A model generated the notes under the pieces. The model saw only the letters and a program-made list of their open reading frames with translations, ran no database searches and was not told the origin of the DNA. DNA of 64,000 nt from UBA1563 sp041667115 (GTDB lineage: Bacteria; Bacteroidota; Ignavibacteria; Ignavibacteriales; Ignavibacteriaceae). Location: positions 1 through 64,000 of the forward strand of contig JBAYFO010000006.1 of assembly GCA_041667115.1 (NCBI GenBank), written 5' to 3'. Of this stretch, positions 1 through 8,068 are shown piece after piece. The position numbers and the translations under genes were made by a program. Positions within the stretch are counted from its first letter, which is position 1. Each line of letters starts with the position of its first letter.

Positions 1-1
1 A

Positions 2-1726
2 AGAGTTAATTCAGAAAAGCAAAAGGATTCGTTAACGGCAGCCGAACGAAAATTTGGTATAGAAGAAATTAAAAATACTCCTTCCCAAACTTTCGAATTT
101 CCAATCCTTGCCGATGGAGCTAAGATTGGAACTCTTCTAATAAAAACTCATAACCTTGAAGTGGAGAGTCTGCTTTCGAGTATTCAGGTTAAGCTTTCGT
201 TAATTTTTGTGGTCGGATTTATTGCTCTTATTCTTGTTTCGTGGTTTTCGTCTAAACGAATTGTAATCAAACCAATACAAAAATTGGAAGTGATAGCGAA
301 CCAGCTTGCCATCGGGAAAGTAAACCTTCAAATCAATAATGAACGTTCTGATGAATTGGGGAACTTGGAAAAATCATTTTCCTTAATGATTGATAGTATT
401 ACAGCTCAAGCCGCCGCCGCTGATAAAATTGCACAAGGAGATTTAAAAGTTGAAATTAAAGTAAGATCGGAAGAAGATGTCCTTTCTAAAAGCATGCTCA
501 AGGTAGTTGAGACATTAAAAGATGTTGTTATGGAAACTGTTACTTTGAGTAATGAAGCAATTGATGGGAAACTTTCGAGAAGGGGAAATACAGAAAAATT
601 TCAGGGTGGATATAAAGAAATAGTGGAAGGTATTAACCAAACATTGGAAGCGGTTGCAAAACCGATCGAGGAATCCAGTACCGTTTTAGGAACATTGGCT
701 CAAGGAGATTTAACTATACGTATGACCGGTAACTATAAAGGTGATTTTGCAATAATCAAAGAAAGTATTAACGGTTTGGCAAATTCATTTAATCATGCAT
801 TAACTGGAGTAACAGAAGCCGTACAAGCCACCGCAAGTGCAAGCAGTGAAATTTCATCAAGTAGTGAAGAGATGGCAGCCGGAGCTCAAGAGCAATCGGC
901 GCAAACAACAGAAGTAGCCAGTGCAGTAGAAGAGATGACAAGAACAATTTTAGAGACCTCGCAAAACTCTTCTAAGTCAGCCGAAGCAGCCAAAAGTGCA
1001 GGTGCAATAGCAAAAGAAGGGGGCAAGGTAGTAAATCAAACCATAGAAGGAATGAACCGGATAGCCGAAGTAGTAAAGAGATCGGCAGAAACGGTAAATG
1101 AATTGGGCAAAGGAAGCGATCAAATCGGTGAAATAGTACAGGTGATAAATGATATAGCGGATCAAACCAATCTTCTTGCATTAAACGCAGCGATAGAAGC
1201 CGCCAGAGCCGGAGAACAAGGAAGAGGTTTTGCGGTAGTAGCGGATGAAGTAAGAAAATTAGCGGAAAGAACTACCAAAGCGACAAAAGAAATCGCTGTG
1301 ATGATCAAGCAGATACAGAAAGATACGGGCGGTGCAGTAGAATCGATGAACAAAGGAACGGAAGAAGTAGAAAAAGGGAAAATTCTTGCGGATAAAGCTG
1401 GGGAATCATTAAAAGAAATCATAGTGGGAGTAGAACAAGTAGTGGACATGTCAATGCAGGTAGCTGCAGCTAGTGAAGAACAATCAAGTGCAGCGGAACA
1501 GATAAGCAAGAACATAGAAGCGATAAGTAATGTAACGAATGAGAGTGCTTCCGGTATACAACAAATAGCCCGAGCAGCGGAAGACTTGAACAGATTGACG
1601 GTAAATCTACAAGAATTAACCTCACGGTTTAAGATAGACAATTCATCCTCAAACGGAAATAGTAGAGCTCGTGTAGCTAAAAGCGATCTAGCGGTTCGTT
1701 CAAACGGTGTAATTGTTCATAAGTAA
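2..1726 (+). CDS. Methyl-accepting chemotaxis protein, truncated by the left window edge
   Basis: The reading frame is open to the first base, so the GTG at 161 is not the true start; 574 residues are visible and the N-terminal sensor part lies outside the window. About 60 residues of probable periplasmic sequence precede a transmembrane helix (about nt 190-255). A HAMP domain beginning at KPIQKLE and two or three further HAMP-like units (IAQGDLKVEI, AIDGKLSRRG, LAQGDLTIRM) follow, and then the long coiled-coil signalling domain. The hairpin tip is the canonical one (NLLALNAAIEAARAGE, GRGFAVVADEVRKLAERTT). There is no C-terminal pentapeptide for tethering CheR. The protein should sense a ligand and control CheA through CheW, encoded next. 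Its signalling domain is nearly identical at protein level to the receptor at 3386-5491, although the two genes differ at many synonymous sites. The ligand cannot be predicted. Confidence 0.95.
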   Translation, partial: RVNSEKQKDSLTAAERKFGIEEIKNTPSQTFEFPILADGAKIGTLLIKTHNLEVESLLSSIQVKLSLIFVVGFIALILVSWFSSKRIVIKPIQKLEVIANQLAIGKVNLQINNERSDELGNLEKSFSLMIDSITAQAAAADKIAQGDLKVEIKVRSEEDVLSKSMLKVVETLKDVVMETVTLSNEAIDGKLSRRGNTEKFQGGYKEIVEGINQTLEAVAKPIEESSTVLGTLAQGDLTIRMTGNYKGDFAIIKESINGLANSFNHALTGVTEAVQATASASSEISSSSEEMAAGAQEQSAQTTEVASAVEEMTRTILETSQNSSKSAEAAKSAGAIAKEGGKVVNQTIEGMNRIAEVVKRSAETVNELGKGSDQIGEIVQVINDIADQTNLLALNAAIEAARAGEQGRGFAVVADEVRKLAERTTKATKEIAVMIKQIQKDTGGAVESMNKGTEEVEKGKILADKAGESLKEIIVGVEQVVDMSMQVAAASEEQSSAAEQISKNIEAISNVTNESASGIQQIARAAEDLNRLTVNLQELTSRFKIDNSSSNGNSRARVAKSDLAVRSNGVIVHK

Positions 1727-1746
1727 GTGAGACAATACCTGTCAAT

Positions 1747-1767
1747 CCTCACCAAATGTTCGTGAGG
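1747..1767 (+). repeat. Small stem-loop between receptor gene and cheW
   Basis: CCTCAC and GTGAGG form a perfect 6-bp stem around a 9-nt loop just downstream of the receptor stop codon. No T-tract follows, so an intrinsic terminator is not well supported; it may act as a 3' mRNA stabiliser. The rest of the 168-bp gap carries only the sigma-28-like motif noted separately. Confidence 0.3.
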
Positions 1768-1805
1768 TGGTGGTCAATAATTTGAGATTATTAAAGGGGA
1801 ATTAC

Positions 1806-1832
1806 TTAAGTAAATAGAAGTTGGTTCGATAA
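1806..1832 (+). promoter_or_regulatory. Weak sigma-28-like promoter candidate upstream of cheW
   Basis: TTCGATAA at 1825-1832 resembles the -10 element of flagellar sigma-28 promoters (GCCGATAA), and TTAA lies 15 nt upstream where TAAA is expected. It is 62 nt before the cheW start. Only part of the consensus is matched; the support is that the same CGATAAT core recurs in other gaps of this window. Confidence 0.3.
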
Positions 1833-1894
1833 TAGTAATGTAAGATGATGAATCATGACAGAAAATAAATATTTTAACAATTAGGAGCTTTTAA

Positions 1895-2386
1895 ATGACA
1901 AGTTTTGATGAACAGAAAAAAGAAACCATGGAATTGCTTCAACTCGTGAGTTTTTTTATTGGGGATGAAGAATTTGGAGTTGACATATTGTATGTGCAAG
2001 AAATCAACAGGATGTCACAAGTTACCAAAGTTCCCAATGCCCCCGATTTTGTAAACGGTGTAATTAATTTAAGAGGAAGAGTAATCCCGGTAATCGATTT
2101 ACGACTGAAATTTGGCATGCCTAAAAAAGAACCGGACAAAAACACACGCATCATCGTAATGGAAGTAAGCGGTAAAACTGTTGGGTTTATCGTTGATTCA
2201 GTAAATGAAGTATTGCGGATCTCGAAAGACGTAACAGAACCGCCGCCGGAATTAGCAATGGGCATTAATTCGGAATATATTAAATCGGTCGGAAAACTGG
2301 AGGATAGATTGTTGATCTTAATCGATCTTGAAAAAATCTTATCAACTGAAGAGAGCGTTCAATTAAAAAATGTAATGGCAGCATAA
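1895..2386 (+). CDS. cheW: Chemotaxis coupling protein CheW
   Basis: The 163-residue protein is a single CheW/SH3-like domain. Typical family stretches are visible: FFIGDEEFGVDI near the N-terminus, NGVINLRGRVIPVIDLR in the middle, and SVNEVLRI toward the end. CheW bridges receptor tips and the P5 domain of CheA, forming the signalling array on the inner face of the membrane. An AGGAG ribosome-binding site lies 7 nt before the ATG. The gene stands alone between the two receptor genes and about 3.4 kb from the main che operon, which lacks its own cheW. This is therefore the only CheW candidate in the window. Length is normal for the family. Confidence 0.95.
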   Translation: MTSFDEQKKETMELLQLVSFFIGDEEFGVDILYVQEINRMSQVTKVPNAPDFVNGVINLRGRVIPVIDLRLKFGMPKKEPDKNTRIIVMEVSGKTVGFIVDSVNEVLRISKDVTEPPPELAMGINSEYIKSVGKLEDRLLILIDLEKILSTEESVQLKNVMAA

Positions 2387-2479
2387 CTTCAAGCTGATTC
2401 ATAACAAAGAGAAAATAAAATTGAAAACGGAGTTGTAAAAACGTATCTCCGTTAAAAAAAATCGGTTAAATTTTTGTAT

Positions 2480-2538
2480 AGGTAAGTGCCGCAATGCTTA
2501 GTTTCTCCCCGCGGCGGCGGGATTAGCGGCACTTACCT
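2480..2538. repeat. Long inverted repeat with nested GC-rich hairpin
   Basis: A 13-bp perfect inverted repeat (2480-2492 against 2526-2538; left arm AGGTAAGTGCCGC) encloses a second hairpin, CCCGC (2508-2512) with GCGGG (2517-2521). It lies about 95 nt after cheW and has no downstream T-tract. It could be a transcription stop, an mRNA end stabiliser or a remnant of a dispersed palindromic element. The rest of the 413-bp gap 2387-2799 holds two promoter candidates listed separately and no credible gene. Confidence 0.6.
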
Positions 2539-2656
2539 TGTTCTTTACCGTACCCATCCGTACAAAATAAGTACATTCTATAAGTGAAGATGATTTACAC
2601 CAAATAATCGAAAAGTCTTTCCCGCTTCTATTTATAAAAAAATCAATGTTCCCCTA

Positions 2657-2683
2657 TAAAGATTCTACAGAATGCTTCGATAA
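2657..2683 (+). promoter_or_regulatory. Sigma-28 (FliA) promoter candidate
   Basis: TAAAG starts at 2657 and TTCGATAA lies at 2676-2683, separated by exactly 15 nt. This is the classical flagellar sigma-28 layout (TAAA-N15-GCCGATAA) with 4/4 and 6/8 matches. It is the best such match seen in the window. The downstream gene is the TonB-domain protein at 2800. A FliA-type sigma factor is encoded at 35468. Confidence 0.5.
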
Positions 2684-2721
2684 TATAATCAATTGCTGAT
2701 CGCTCTAATTTTGTATGAAAG

Positions 2722-2737
2722 TGGACAATTCGTTGCT
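2722..2737 (+). promoter_or_regulatory. Sigma-54-like -24/-12 element
   Basis: TGGACAATTCGTTGCT has GG and GC separated by exactly 10 nt and a perfect TTGCT -12 half, but the -24 half is TGGAC rather than TGGCA. It lies 63 nt before the TonB-domain gene start. It overlaps the region just downstream of the sigma-28 candidate, so at most one of the two may be used. Confidence 0.3.
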
Positions 2738-2799
2738 AAAGATCAGTCCAATGCTTAAAAATAAAAAAGTTTAATCAAATATATTGAAGGGAAATTCAA

Positions 2800-3207
2800 A
2801 TGAAGTTAAAAAATTTAAGTTATGTGCTATCTGTTTTTATTCTGGTGTTATCAATCTCCTTTATTGTACAATCAAAATCAGAATTAACAAAGCACCTGCA
2901 GGAAGATCCTTATGCTGCATTCGCAGAAACCATGCCGGCTCCAGTCGGAGGACTTGAAGCAGTTATAAAAAGAATTGTATATCCGGAGATGGCAAAAAAA
3001 GTTGGTTTGGAGGGGAAAATGTACCTTCTGGTATATGTGGATGAAAAAGGAGAAGTAAATGATGTAAAGGTTATTAAAGGACTCGGTGGCGGTTGTGATG
3101 AAGCAGCAGAAAAGGCTATCAAGGGATCGAAATTTACTCCCGGGAAAAACGGCAGTGTTCCGGTTAAAGTAAAACTCTCTTTACCCATCACCTTTAAAAT
3201 GAGATGA
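2800..3207 (+). CDS. Small TonB C-terminal domain protein
   Basis: The 135-residue protein has one N-terminal hydrophobic segment (about residues 5-25, signal anchor or signal peptide). It is followed almost directly by a TonB C-terminal domain: the YPEMAKKVGLEGKMYLLVYV segment, DEKGEVNDVKVIKG, and a terminal PITFKM strand. The long Pro-rich spacer that lets real TonB span the periplasm is missing, so it is unlikely to energise outer-membrane receptors by itself. Stand-alone domains of this kind in the FCB group are poorly understood. The gene is monocistronic between che genes, with flagellar-type promoter candidates upstream and a GAAGGGAA ribosome-binding site. Its position suggests expression with motility genes, but a motility role is inference. 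Confidence 0.8.
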   Translation: MKLKNLSYVLSVFILVLSISFIVQSKSELTKHLQEDPYAAFAETMPAPVGGLEAVIKRIVYPEMAKKVGLEGKMYLLVYVDEKGEVNDVKVIKGLGGGCDEAAEKAIKGSKFTPGKNGSVPVKVKLSLPITFKMR

Positions 3208-3318
3208 GAGAACTAAGTTTTTTTGAAAGTTAATTGTTGGTCTTAGTCTTAACCGTGAGTCCCTACTGTACGGGAAAAATATTTGTAAATAGATTAATGA
3301 ATTTGAATTACTGATTTA

Positions 3319-3353
3319 GGACCGTTCCGACTCTGATTGGAGGCGGATCGGCC
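3319..3353. repeat. Imperfect inverted repeat upstream of receptor gene
   Basis: CCGTTCCG (3322-3329) pairs with CGGATCGG (3344-3351) with one mismatch, and flanking GG/CC extend it with a one-base bulge; the loop is 14 nt. It ends 32 nt before the receptor ATG and so should be in its leader or promoter. It is similar in style, but not in exact sequence, to the palindromes at 2480 and 5597. Confidence 0.4.
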
Positions 3354-3385
3354 AATTTTTAATTTATATAATTATTGGAGTAAAA

Positions 3386-5491
3386 ATGAGTTGGTTAAAG
3401 GATTTAAAGTTTGTAAGAAAAATACAAGGGGGATACACTTTTCTGGGAGTAATCTCGACGGTAATCGCTCTTGTTGGATACGTTTATCTATCAAAAATAT
3501 CCGACGTGAAAGACCAGTTGTTAAAAGAATATGTTGTTCCGCAGCAACAGGTTTCTAGTATTTACTCCACATTTCAAAAAACACAATTTGTACTTTTGCA
3601 AACTACAATGCCTGCTTTCGGGTCAAATTTCGGCGAAAATGTTAAATCTTTTAATAATGGGAAGAAAAAGATTGAAACAGCCTTAGACTCGCTTCTCAAT
3701 TCAAATTTTGAAGGAACCATTAAAAATGATTTAACGGATGTTAAAAAAATTTGGAACGAATACAAAAGCGTAGTTGCGGATGGCATTTTAAGTGCTGCAG
3801 CTTCTCAAAGCTATGAAATGGCTGCGGATATAGCAACCACTTCCGGGCAGGATGTCGGTAAAAAATTAGTGGTGAAGTTTGATAATATCAATGAACATTT
3901 AAAATCAAAATCGGATGAACTGAATGCAAAAGTAAGAGATACGGTTTCTGAAGCCGGACTCTTGACGATAATAGGAATGTTTTTAGGTCTTGTCGTTTTC
4001 CTTTTTGATGTTTTTTATCTTGCACCCGCTGTTACAAAACCTATCAACAAACTAAAAGAAATTGTAAAAGAATTTGCACTTGGTAATTACCAGCAGGTAA
4101 TTGAAAACAAATCAAAGGATGAAGTCGGGGAATTGACAGAATTGTTTATCGAACTTCAGACAGCACAAAAAGAAAAAATTTATGCTGCCGAACAAATTTC
4201 AGCCGGCAATATTCAAAAAGTAAAACTAGCATCAGATAAAGATGCTCTTGCTATCGCTTTTAATAAAGAAGTTGAAACTATTGAAAACTTGCTGAGTGAA
4301 GCCGATATCTTAGTTGAGGCAAACCGTGAAGGAAATTTAAGTCAACGTGGCAATGTTGGCAATTTTTCCGGTAGCTGGAGGAAGTTGCTTGAGGGAGTGA
4401 ATTCAATTCTCAATGCTATCCGGGCGCCGATTGAAGAAGCTTCGTCGGTTCTTGAAAATATGGCTAAGGCTGATTTTAGATCACGTGTTACCGGCACCTA
4501 TTACGGCGATTATGAATTGATTAAAAATAACGTAAACAAAGTAGTAGATACATTAAATGATTTGATCAGCAAACTGGCACAAAGCACCGAAAACCTATCG
4601 GGCGCATCAGTGCAGATTTCCTCATCGACTGAGGAAATGGCCGCCGGTTCACAAGAACAAAGTGCACAAATTACTGAAGTTGCTGGTGCCGTAGAACAAA
4701 TGACAAAAACCATTATGGAAACAAGCCGAAATTCTTCACTCGCTTCGGAAGCCTCGAACAATGCCGGCAATATTGCCAGAGAAGGCGGTAGAGTTGTTGA
4801 AGAAACAATCAGAGGCATAGTAAGAATTGCCGCTGTTGTGCAACAATCCTCTGATACCGTTCAAGCATTAGGCAAAAGCAGCGATGAAATTGGCGAAATT
4901 GTTCAGGTAATTAACGATATCGCGGATCAAACTAATTTATTGGCATTAAATGCCGCAATTGAAGCGGCTCGCGCTGGTGAACAAGGAAGAGGATTTGCCG
5001 TTGTTGCCGATGAGGTGAGAAAATTAGCCGAACGAACAACAAAAGCGACTAAAGAAATTGCCGTGATGATTAAGAAAATTCAGAAAGATACCTCCGAAGC
5101 CGTCCAAGCCATGAAAAAAGGAAAAGACGAAGCTGACCAGGGTAAAGCGATGGCTGATAAAGCCGGTGAATCTTTGCGAGATATTATTTTAGGTGCTGAT
5201 AAAGTTGTTGATCTGGTTACACAAGTTGCGGCAGCAAGCGAGCAGCAATCAACAACGAGTGAGGAAATAAGCAAAAACATAGATGCGATCAACAGTGTTA
5301 CGAAGGAAAGCACCTCCGGCATTCAACAAATTGCCAGAGCTGCTGAAGATTTAAATAATTTGGCGCTGGTTATTGAAGAACTAGTTGGTGAATTTAAAAT
5401 TGATACAAATTCTGATCATAAAAGTTTGAGCGGGCATAAAGAAGAAAAGAGTCATTTGCTTACCAAAGCACACAACAATGGGTATAACTAA
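3386..5491 (+). CDS. Methyl-accepting chemotaxis protein with two membrane helices
   Basis: This 701-residue receptor has a first transmembrane helix at about residues 15-35 and a periplasmic, mostly helical sensor of about 155 residues that resembles the four-helix-bundle class. The second helix is at about 190-215. A HAMP domain starts at TKPINKLKE and three more HAMP-like units follow (EQISAGNIQKV, ANREGNLSQRG, ENMAKADFRSR). The signalling domain has the canonical tip and ends in a basic tail without a CheR-binding pentapeptide. An ATTGGAG ribosome-binding site precedes the ATG by 6 nt. It should pair with the CheW/CheA encoded here. The poly-HAMP layout matches that of the receptor at the left edge, suggesting an old duplication with replacement of the sensor part. 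Confidence 0.96.
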   Translation: MSWLKDLKFVRKIQGGYTFLGVISTVIALVGYVYLSKISDVKDQLLKEYVVPQQQVSSIYSTFQKTQFVLLQTTMPAFGSNFGENVKSFNNGKKKIETALDSLLNSNFEGTIKNDLTDVKKIWNEYKSVVADGILSAAASQSYEMAADIATTSGQDVGKKLVVKFDNINEHLKSKSDELNAKVRDTVSEAGLLTIIGMFLGLVVFLFDVFYLAPAVTKPINKLKEIVKEFALGNYQQVIENKSKDEVGELTELFIELQTAQKEKIYAAEQISAGNIQKVKLASDKDALAIAFNKEVETIENLLSEADILVEANREGNLSQRGNVGNFSGSWRKLLEGVNSILNAIRAPIEEASSVLENMAKADFRSRVTGTYYGDYELIKNNVNKVVDTLNDLISKLAQSTENLSGASVQISSSTEEMAAGSQEQSAQITEVAGAVEQMTKTIMETSRNSSLASEASNNAGNIAREGGRVVEETIRGIVRIAAVVQQSSDTVQALGKSSDEIGEIVQVINDIADQTNLLALNAAIEAARAGEQGRGFAVVADEVRKLAERTTKATKEIAVMIKKIQKDTSEAVQAMKKGKDEADQGKAMADKAGESLRDIILGADKVVDLVTQVAAASEQQSTTSEEISKNIDAINSVTKESTSGIQQIARAAEDLNNLALVIEELVGEFKIDTNSDHKSLSGHKEEKSHLLTKAHNNGYN

Positions 5492-5596
5492 GATCCCGAA
5501 TATTTGGAAAGGTTTATTTCTATTTTAAGACTATTGCCCGGTCGGAATTCAACATGATCTCAAGGGTTATTAAAAAACAGTTGGTTACTATTGTCC

Positions 5597-5659
5597 ATTA
5601 ATGTGCCGAATTTAGTAAGGTTTTAGCTTAAAATTTTTATAGCTGCGGTCGGCACTAAT
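5597..5659. repeat. Inverted repeat upstream of the che operon
   Basis: GTGCCGA at 5603-5609 pairs perfectly with TCGGCAC at 5649-5655. The outer ATTA (5597-5600) and TAAT (5656-5659) extend it across a two-base bulge. The 39-nt loop is AT-rich. The right arm overlaps the sigma-54-like element at 5650, so the structure could influence promoter use. Confidence 0.4.
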
Positions 5660-5665
5660 TTTGAT
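5650..5665 (+). promoter_or_regulatory. Sigma-54-like promoter candidate for the che operon
   Basis: The stretch CGGCACTAATTTTGAT keeps GGCAC at -24 and TTG at the correct -12 spacing, and ends in TTGAT exactly like the element before fliL. It lies 109 nt upstream of the first gene of the chemotaxis operon. The match is partial (GA instead of GC at -12). Confidence 0.35.
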
Positions 5666-5758
5666 TCTACTTGTTGTTACAAATTTCATTCTTGAATTTT
5701 TGAAACGATAAGAGGATAAATTTTATAAATACTAAACGAAAACATCCAGGTCCATTTG

Positions 5759-7150
5759 ATGAGTGAAAAAATAACCCTTCATGCGAAAGTAGTAGAACTA
5801 CTAAAATCGGAAGATCAGTCTGTCAGAATTGACACGCTCGAAACGCTTTCGTGTCTGAAACTTTCTGACGAAGTAATTGATGCTGTTTGTGTTACTATTA
5901 CTGATCCGGATAAAGGAGTGAAAAACGCAGCGGCGAATTTTTTATCCCAATGTGCAGATCCAAGAATTCCTGTTAAAATAGCAGAATATATTTCTTCCAA
6001 GGAAATTGAAGTTCGCAATCTGGCAGGTGAAATCTTATTGAAGATGGGACAAAGCGCAGTTCAGGCACTTATTGATTATATCAATATTGGAGATGACGAC
6101 GACAAAAAATTTGCGGTTGATATCCTTGGATTGATAGGGAGTAAAGATGCCTCTCCCGCAATTCTAGAATTGATGAAAATCAACGACAATGAAAATGTAC
6201 TGCTGGCATGCATTGAGGCTTTAGGGCATTTAAGTGCAGTTGAGGCATTGAACCCACTGATTGAGTTATTTGAAAAAACCGAATTGTTTCAACCTACGAT
6301 AATTGAAAGCCTTGGAAAGATTGATACTCCGGAATCACTCCAATTCATAACGTCAAAGTATAACGAAGAGAATGAATTTTTAAAATTTTCCATTATCGAA
6401 AGTCTTGGAAGTATTGGGGATGAGGAGACCTTTTTCTTTCTTCTTTCTGAAGTGGCAGAGATCAGAGGTCCTCTTGTCTGGCCTCTATTAAAATCTATCT
6501 TTCTTTTAAAACAAAAATATAATTTTGATATCCCGTTTGATGAAAAGATGAGGAATTCAATTTTAAATACACTCAATGAAGCGGATGCAGAATACAAAAA
6601 AATTGCTACTCACTTAATTTCAGACTTTGATGACAAAGAGACCATCCTTGCATGTTTAAAAATTTATAGTGAAGATTTTGAGATCGATGATATCTTAAAA
6701 GATAAGTTTTTCGAGTTCCCTCTTGTCGTGCTTCAAAATATTCCTGAATTGTTAAATCAAAAACCGGATAACTTGAAAAATCTTATCTGGCTGGTAAAAG
6801 AACTCTTTGAAATGTTTAATGCATCAGGAGAGGGGGTTCTTTCGGAAATAGAATCGCGAAATCTTTCCGATGCGTTCACACGGTGCCTTGAAAATCCCGA
6901 TGAAGAAATCAGAATGCTCTCAATTGAATTGTTGTTTTCATTTGATCTTGAAGCGGCGTTGATGTTTTCAGATACCATTATAGGAGATAATAATGTTTGG
7001 AATAGATTACGTTTGTTAGACTTTTTGGAGGTAGTGCAACATCCAAAGGCTGAGGAGTTAATAAAAACTTTAGCTGATGATCCGGAAGAAATGGTTCGTG
7101 AAAGGGCAAACAGTCTTCTCTCTCAAAATTATTTTCAAAACGCGGATTAA
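5759..7150 (+). CDS. HEAT-repeat protein heading the chemotaxis operon
   Basis: The protein of 463 residues is built of tandem helical pairs of HEAT type from start to end; examples are DPDKGVKNAAANFL, SSKEIEVRNLAGEIL, NENVLLACIEALG and a final DDPEEMVRERANSLL. Such scaffolds bind other proteins; no catalytic motif is seen. The ATG at 5759 is preferred over the TTG three bases upstream because the CCAGG site sits 8 nt before it. cheR follows after 3 nt, so the gene is almost certainly co-transcribed with the che genes. A HEAT protein is not a standard chemotaxis component. A role as scaffold or regulator of CheR or the adjoining receivers is inference from position. Confidence 0.85.
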   Translation: MSEKITLHAKVVELLKSEDQSVRIDTLETLSCLKLSDEVIDAVCVTITDPDKGVKNAAANFLSQCADPRIPVKIAEYISSKEIEVRNLAGEILLKMGQSAVQALIDYINIGDDDDKKFAVDILGLIGSKDASPAILELMKINDNENVLLACIEALGHLSAVEALNPLIELFEKTELFQPTIIESLGKIDTPESLQFITSKYNEENEFLKFSIIESLGSIGDEETFFFLLSEVAEIRGPLVWPLLKSIFLLKQKYNFDIPFDEKMRNSILNTLNEADAEYKKIATHLISDFDDKETILACLKIYSEDFEIDDILKDKFFEFPLVVLQNIPELLNQKPDNLKNLIWLVKELFEMFNASGEGVLSEIESRNLSDAFTRCLENPDEEIRMLSIELLFSFDLEAALMFSDTIIGDNNVWNRLRLLDFLEVVQHPKAEELIKTLADDPEEMVRERANSLLSQNYFQNAD

Positions 7151-7153
7151 CCA

Positions 7154-8062
7154 ATGTTGAATATGACTCCATCTCCCAATGCGAACCTCTCTTCGACTGC
7201 GCGTTCAATCAAAACACAGCAGACCGCGCAACCGCTTTCGAATAAAGCTTTTGAAGATTGGCGGAAGTATATTTATGATAACTGCGGTATTCTCTTTCAA
7301 GAAAATAAAAAATATCTTCTGGAAAGCAGATTGCAAAAAAGAGTGACGTATCTTGGATTCTCTTCGTTTGATGAATATTTCGATCATATACGGTTCTCGG
7401 TTGCCGGCAGAGATGAAAAAAAATATCTGTACGAAGCGATTACCATTAACGAAACTTTTTTCTTCAGGAACCAACCGCAACTTGATGCGCTGGTAACTTC
7501 CATATTGCCTCCGATTATTCAAGCCAAAGAAAAATTTGGAAAAAGCAAAATTAGAATTTGGAGCGCAGCATCTTCTTCAGGGGAAGAAGCATACTCTATT
7601 GCCATTTCAATTATTGAATTACTTAAACCAAAATTCCCGAACCTTGAACTCGAACTCGTTGGAACAGATATCAGTACTGCTGTGGTTGAAACTGCTAAAA
7701 AAGGAATTTATAAAGATTACTCTACGCGCAACACTTCGGGGTATTACTTGAAAAAATATTTTAAAAAAGTTGATGGCGGTTTGGAAATTGATCCGGGAAT
7801 TAAAAAACTTGTTACGTTTAAAGTGATGAATTTGTATGACGACATCAGCATGAAATCTATGGTAAACTTTGATATTATTTTCTGTGCAAATGTGTTGATC
7901 TATTTTGATGCGCAGTCCAAAATCAAAGTCATTTCAAATCTTTATAATTCACTTAATAAAAGCGGATTTTTATTTATTGGGTATTCTGAAACGCTGCACA
8001 ATATTTCAAAGGCATTTAAGCTCGTCAGTTTTCCCAAAACTATCGGTTATCAAAAGGAGTAG
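7154..8062 (+). CDS. cheR: Chemoreceptor glutamate methyltransferase CheR
   Basis: The 302-residue protein has the small helical N-terminal CheR domain and a Rossmann methyltransferase domain. Visible motifs are NETFFFRNQPQLD, the SAM-binding loop IWSAASSSGEEAYSIA, GTDIS at the adenosine-binding strand, and FDIIFCANVLIYFD near the active site. It transfers methyl groups from S-adenosylmethionine to receptor glutamates, opposing CheB encoded 3.4 kb downstream. About 30 Ser/Thr/Gln-rich residues precede the domain. The sixth codon (ATGACT) or later codons could also serve as start, so the first few residues are uncertain. It is 3 nt from the HEAT gene and 6 nt from the next receiver gene. Confidence 0.95.
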   Translation: MLNMTPSPNANLSSTARSIKTQQTAQPLSNKAFEDWRKYIYDNCGILFQENKKYLLESRLQKRVTYLGFSSFDEYFDHIRFSVAGRDEKKYLYEAITINETFFFRNQPQLDALVTSILPPIIQAKEKFGKSKIRIWSAASSSGEEAYSIAISIIELLKPKFPNLELELVGTDISTAVVETAKKGIYKDYSTRNTSGYYLKKYFKKVDGGLEIDPGIKKLVTFKVMNLYDDISMKSMVNFDIIFCANVLIYFDAQSKIKVISNLYNSLNKSGFLFIGYSETLHNISKAFKLVSFPKTIGYQKE

Positions 8063-8068
8063 GAACAG

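Noticed and set aside
161..172. GTG at 161 as start of the first receptor gene
   Set aside because: The same frame stays open to base 2 with sensible protein sequence, so the true start is outside the window.
1162..1641. Long - strand ORFs antisense to both receptor genes, cheA, fliI and others
   Set aside because: They mirror conserved coding regions on the + strand and show no protein family of their own.
3337..3558. 73-residue + strand ORF at the start of the second receptor gene
   Set aside because: It is an out-of-frame shadow of the receptor coding region.
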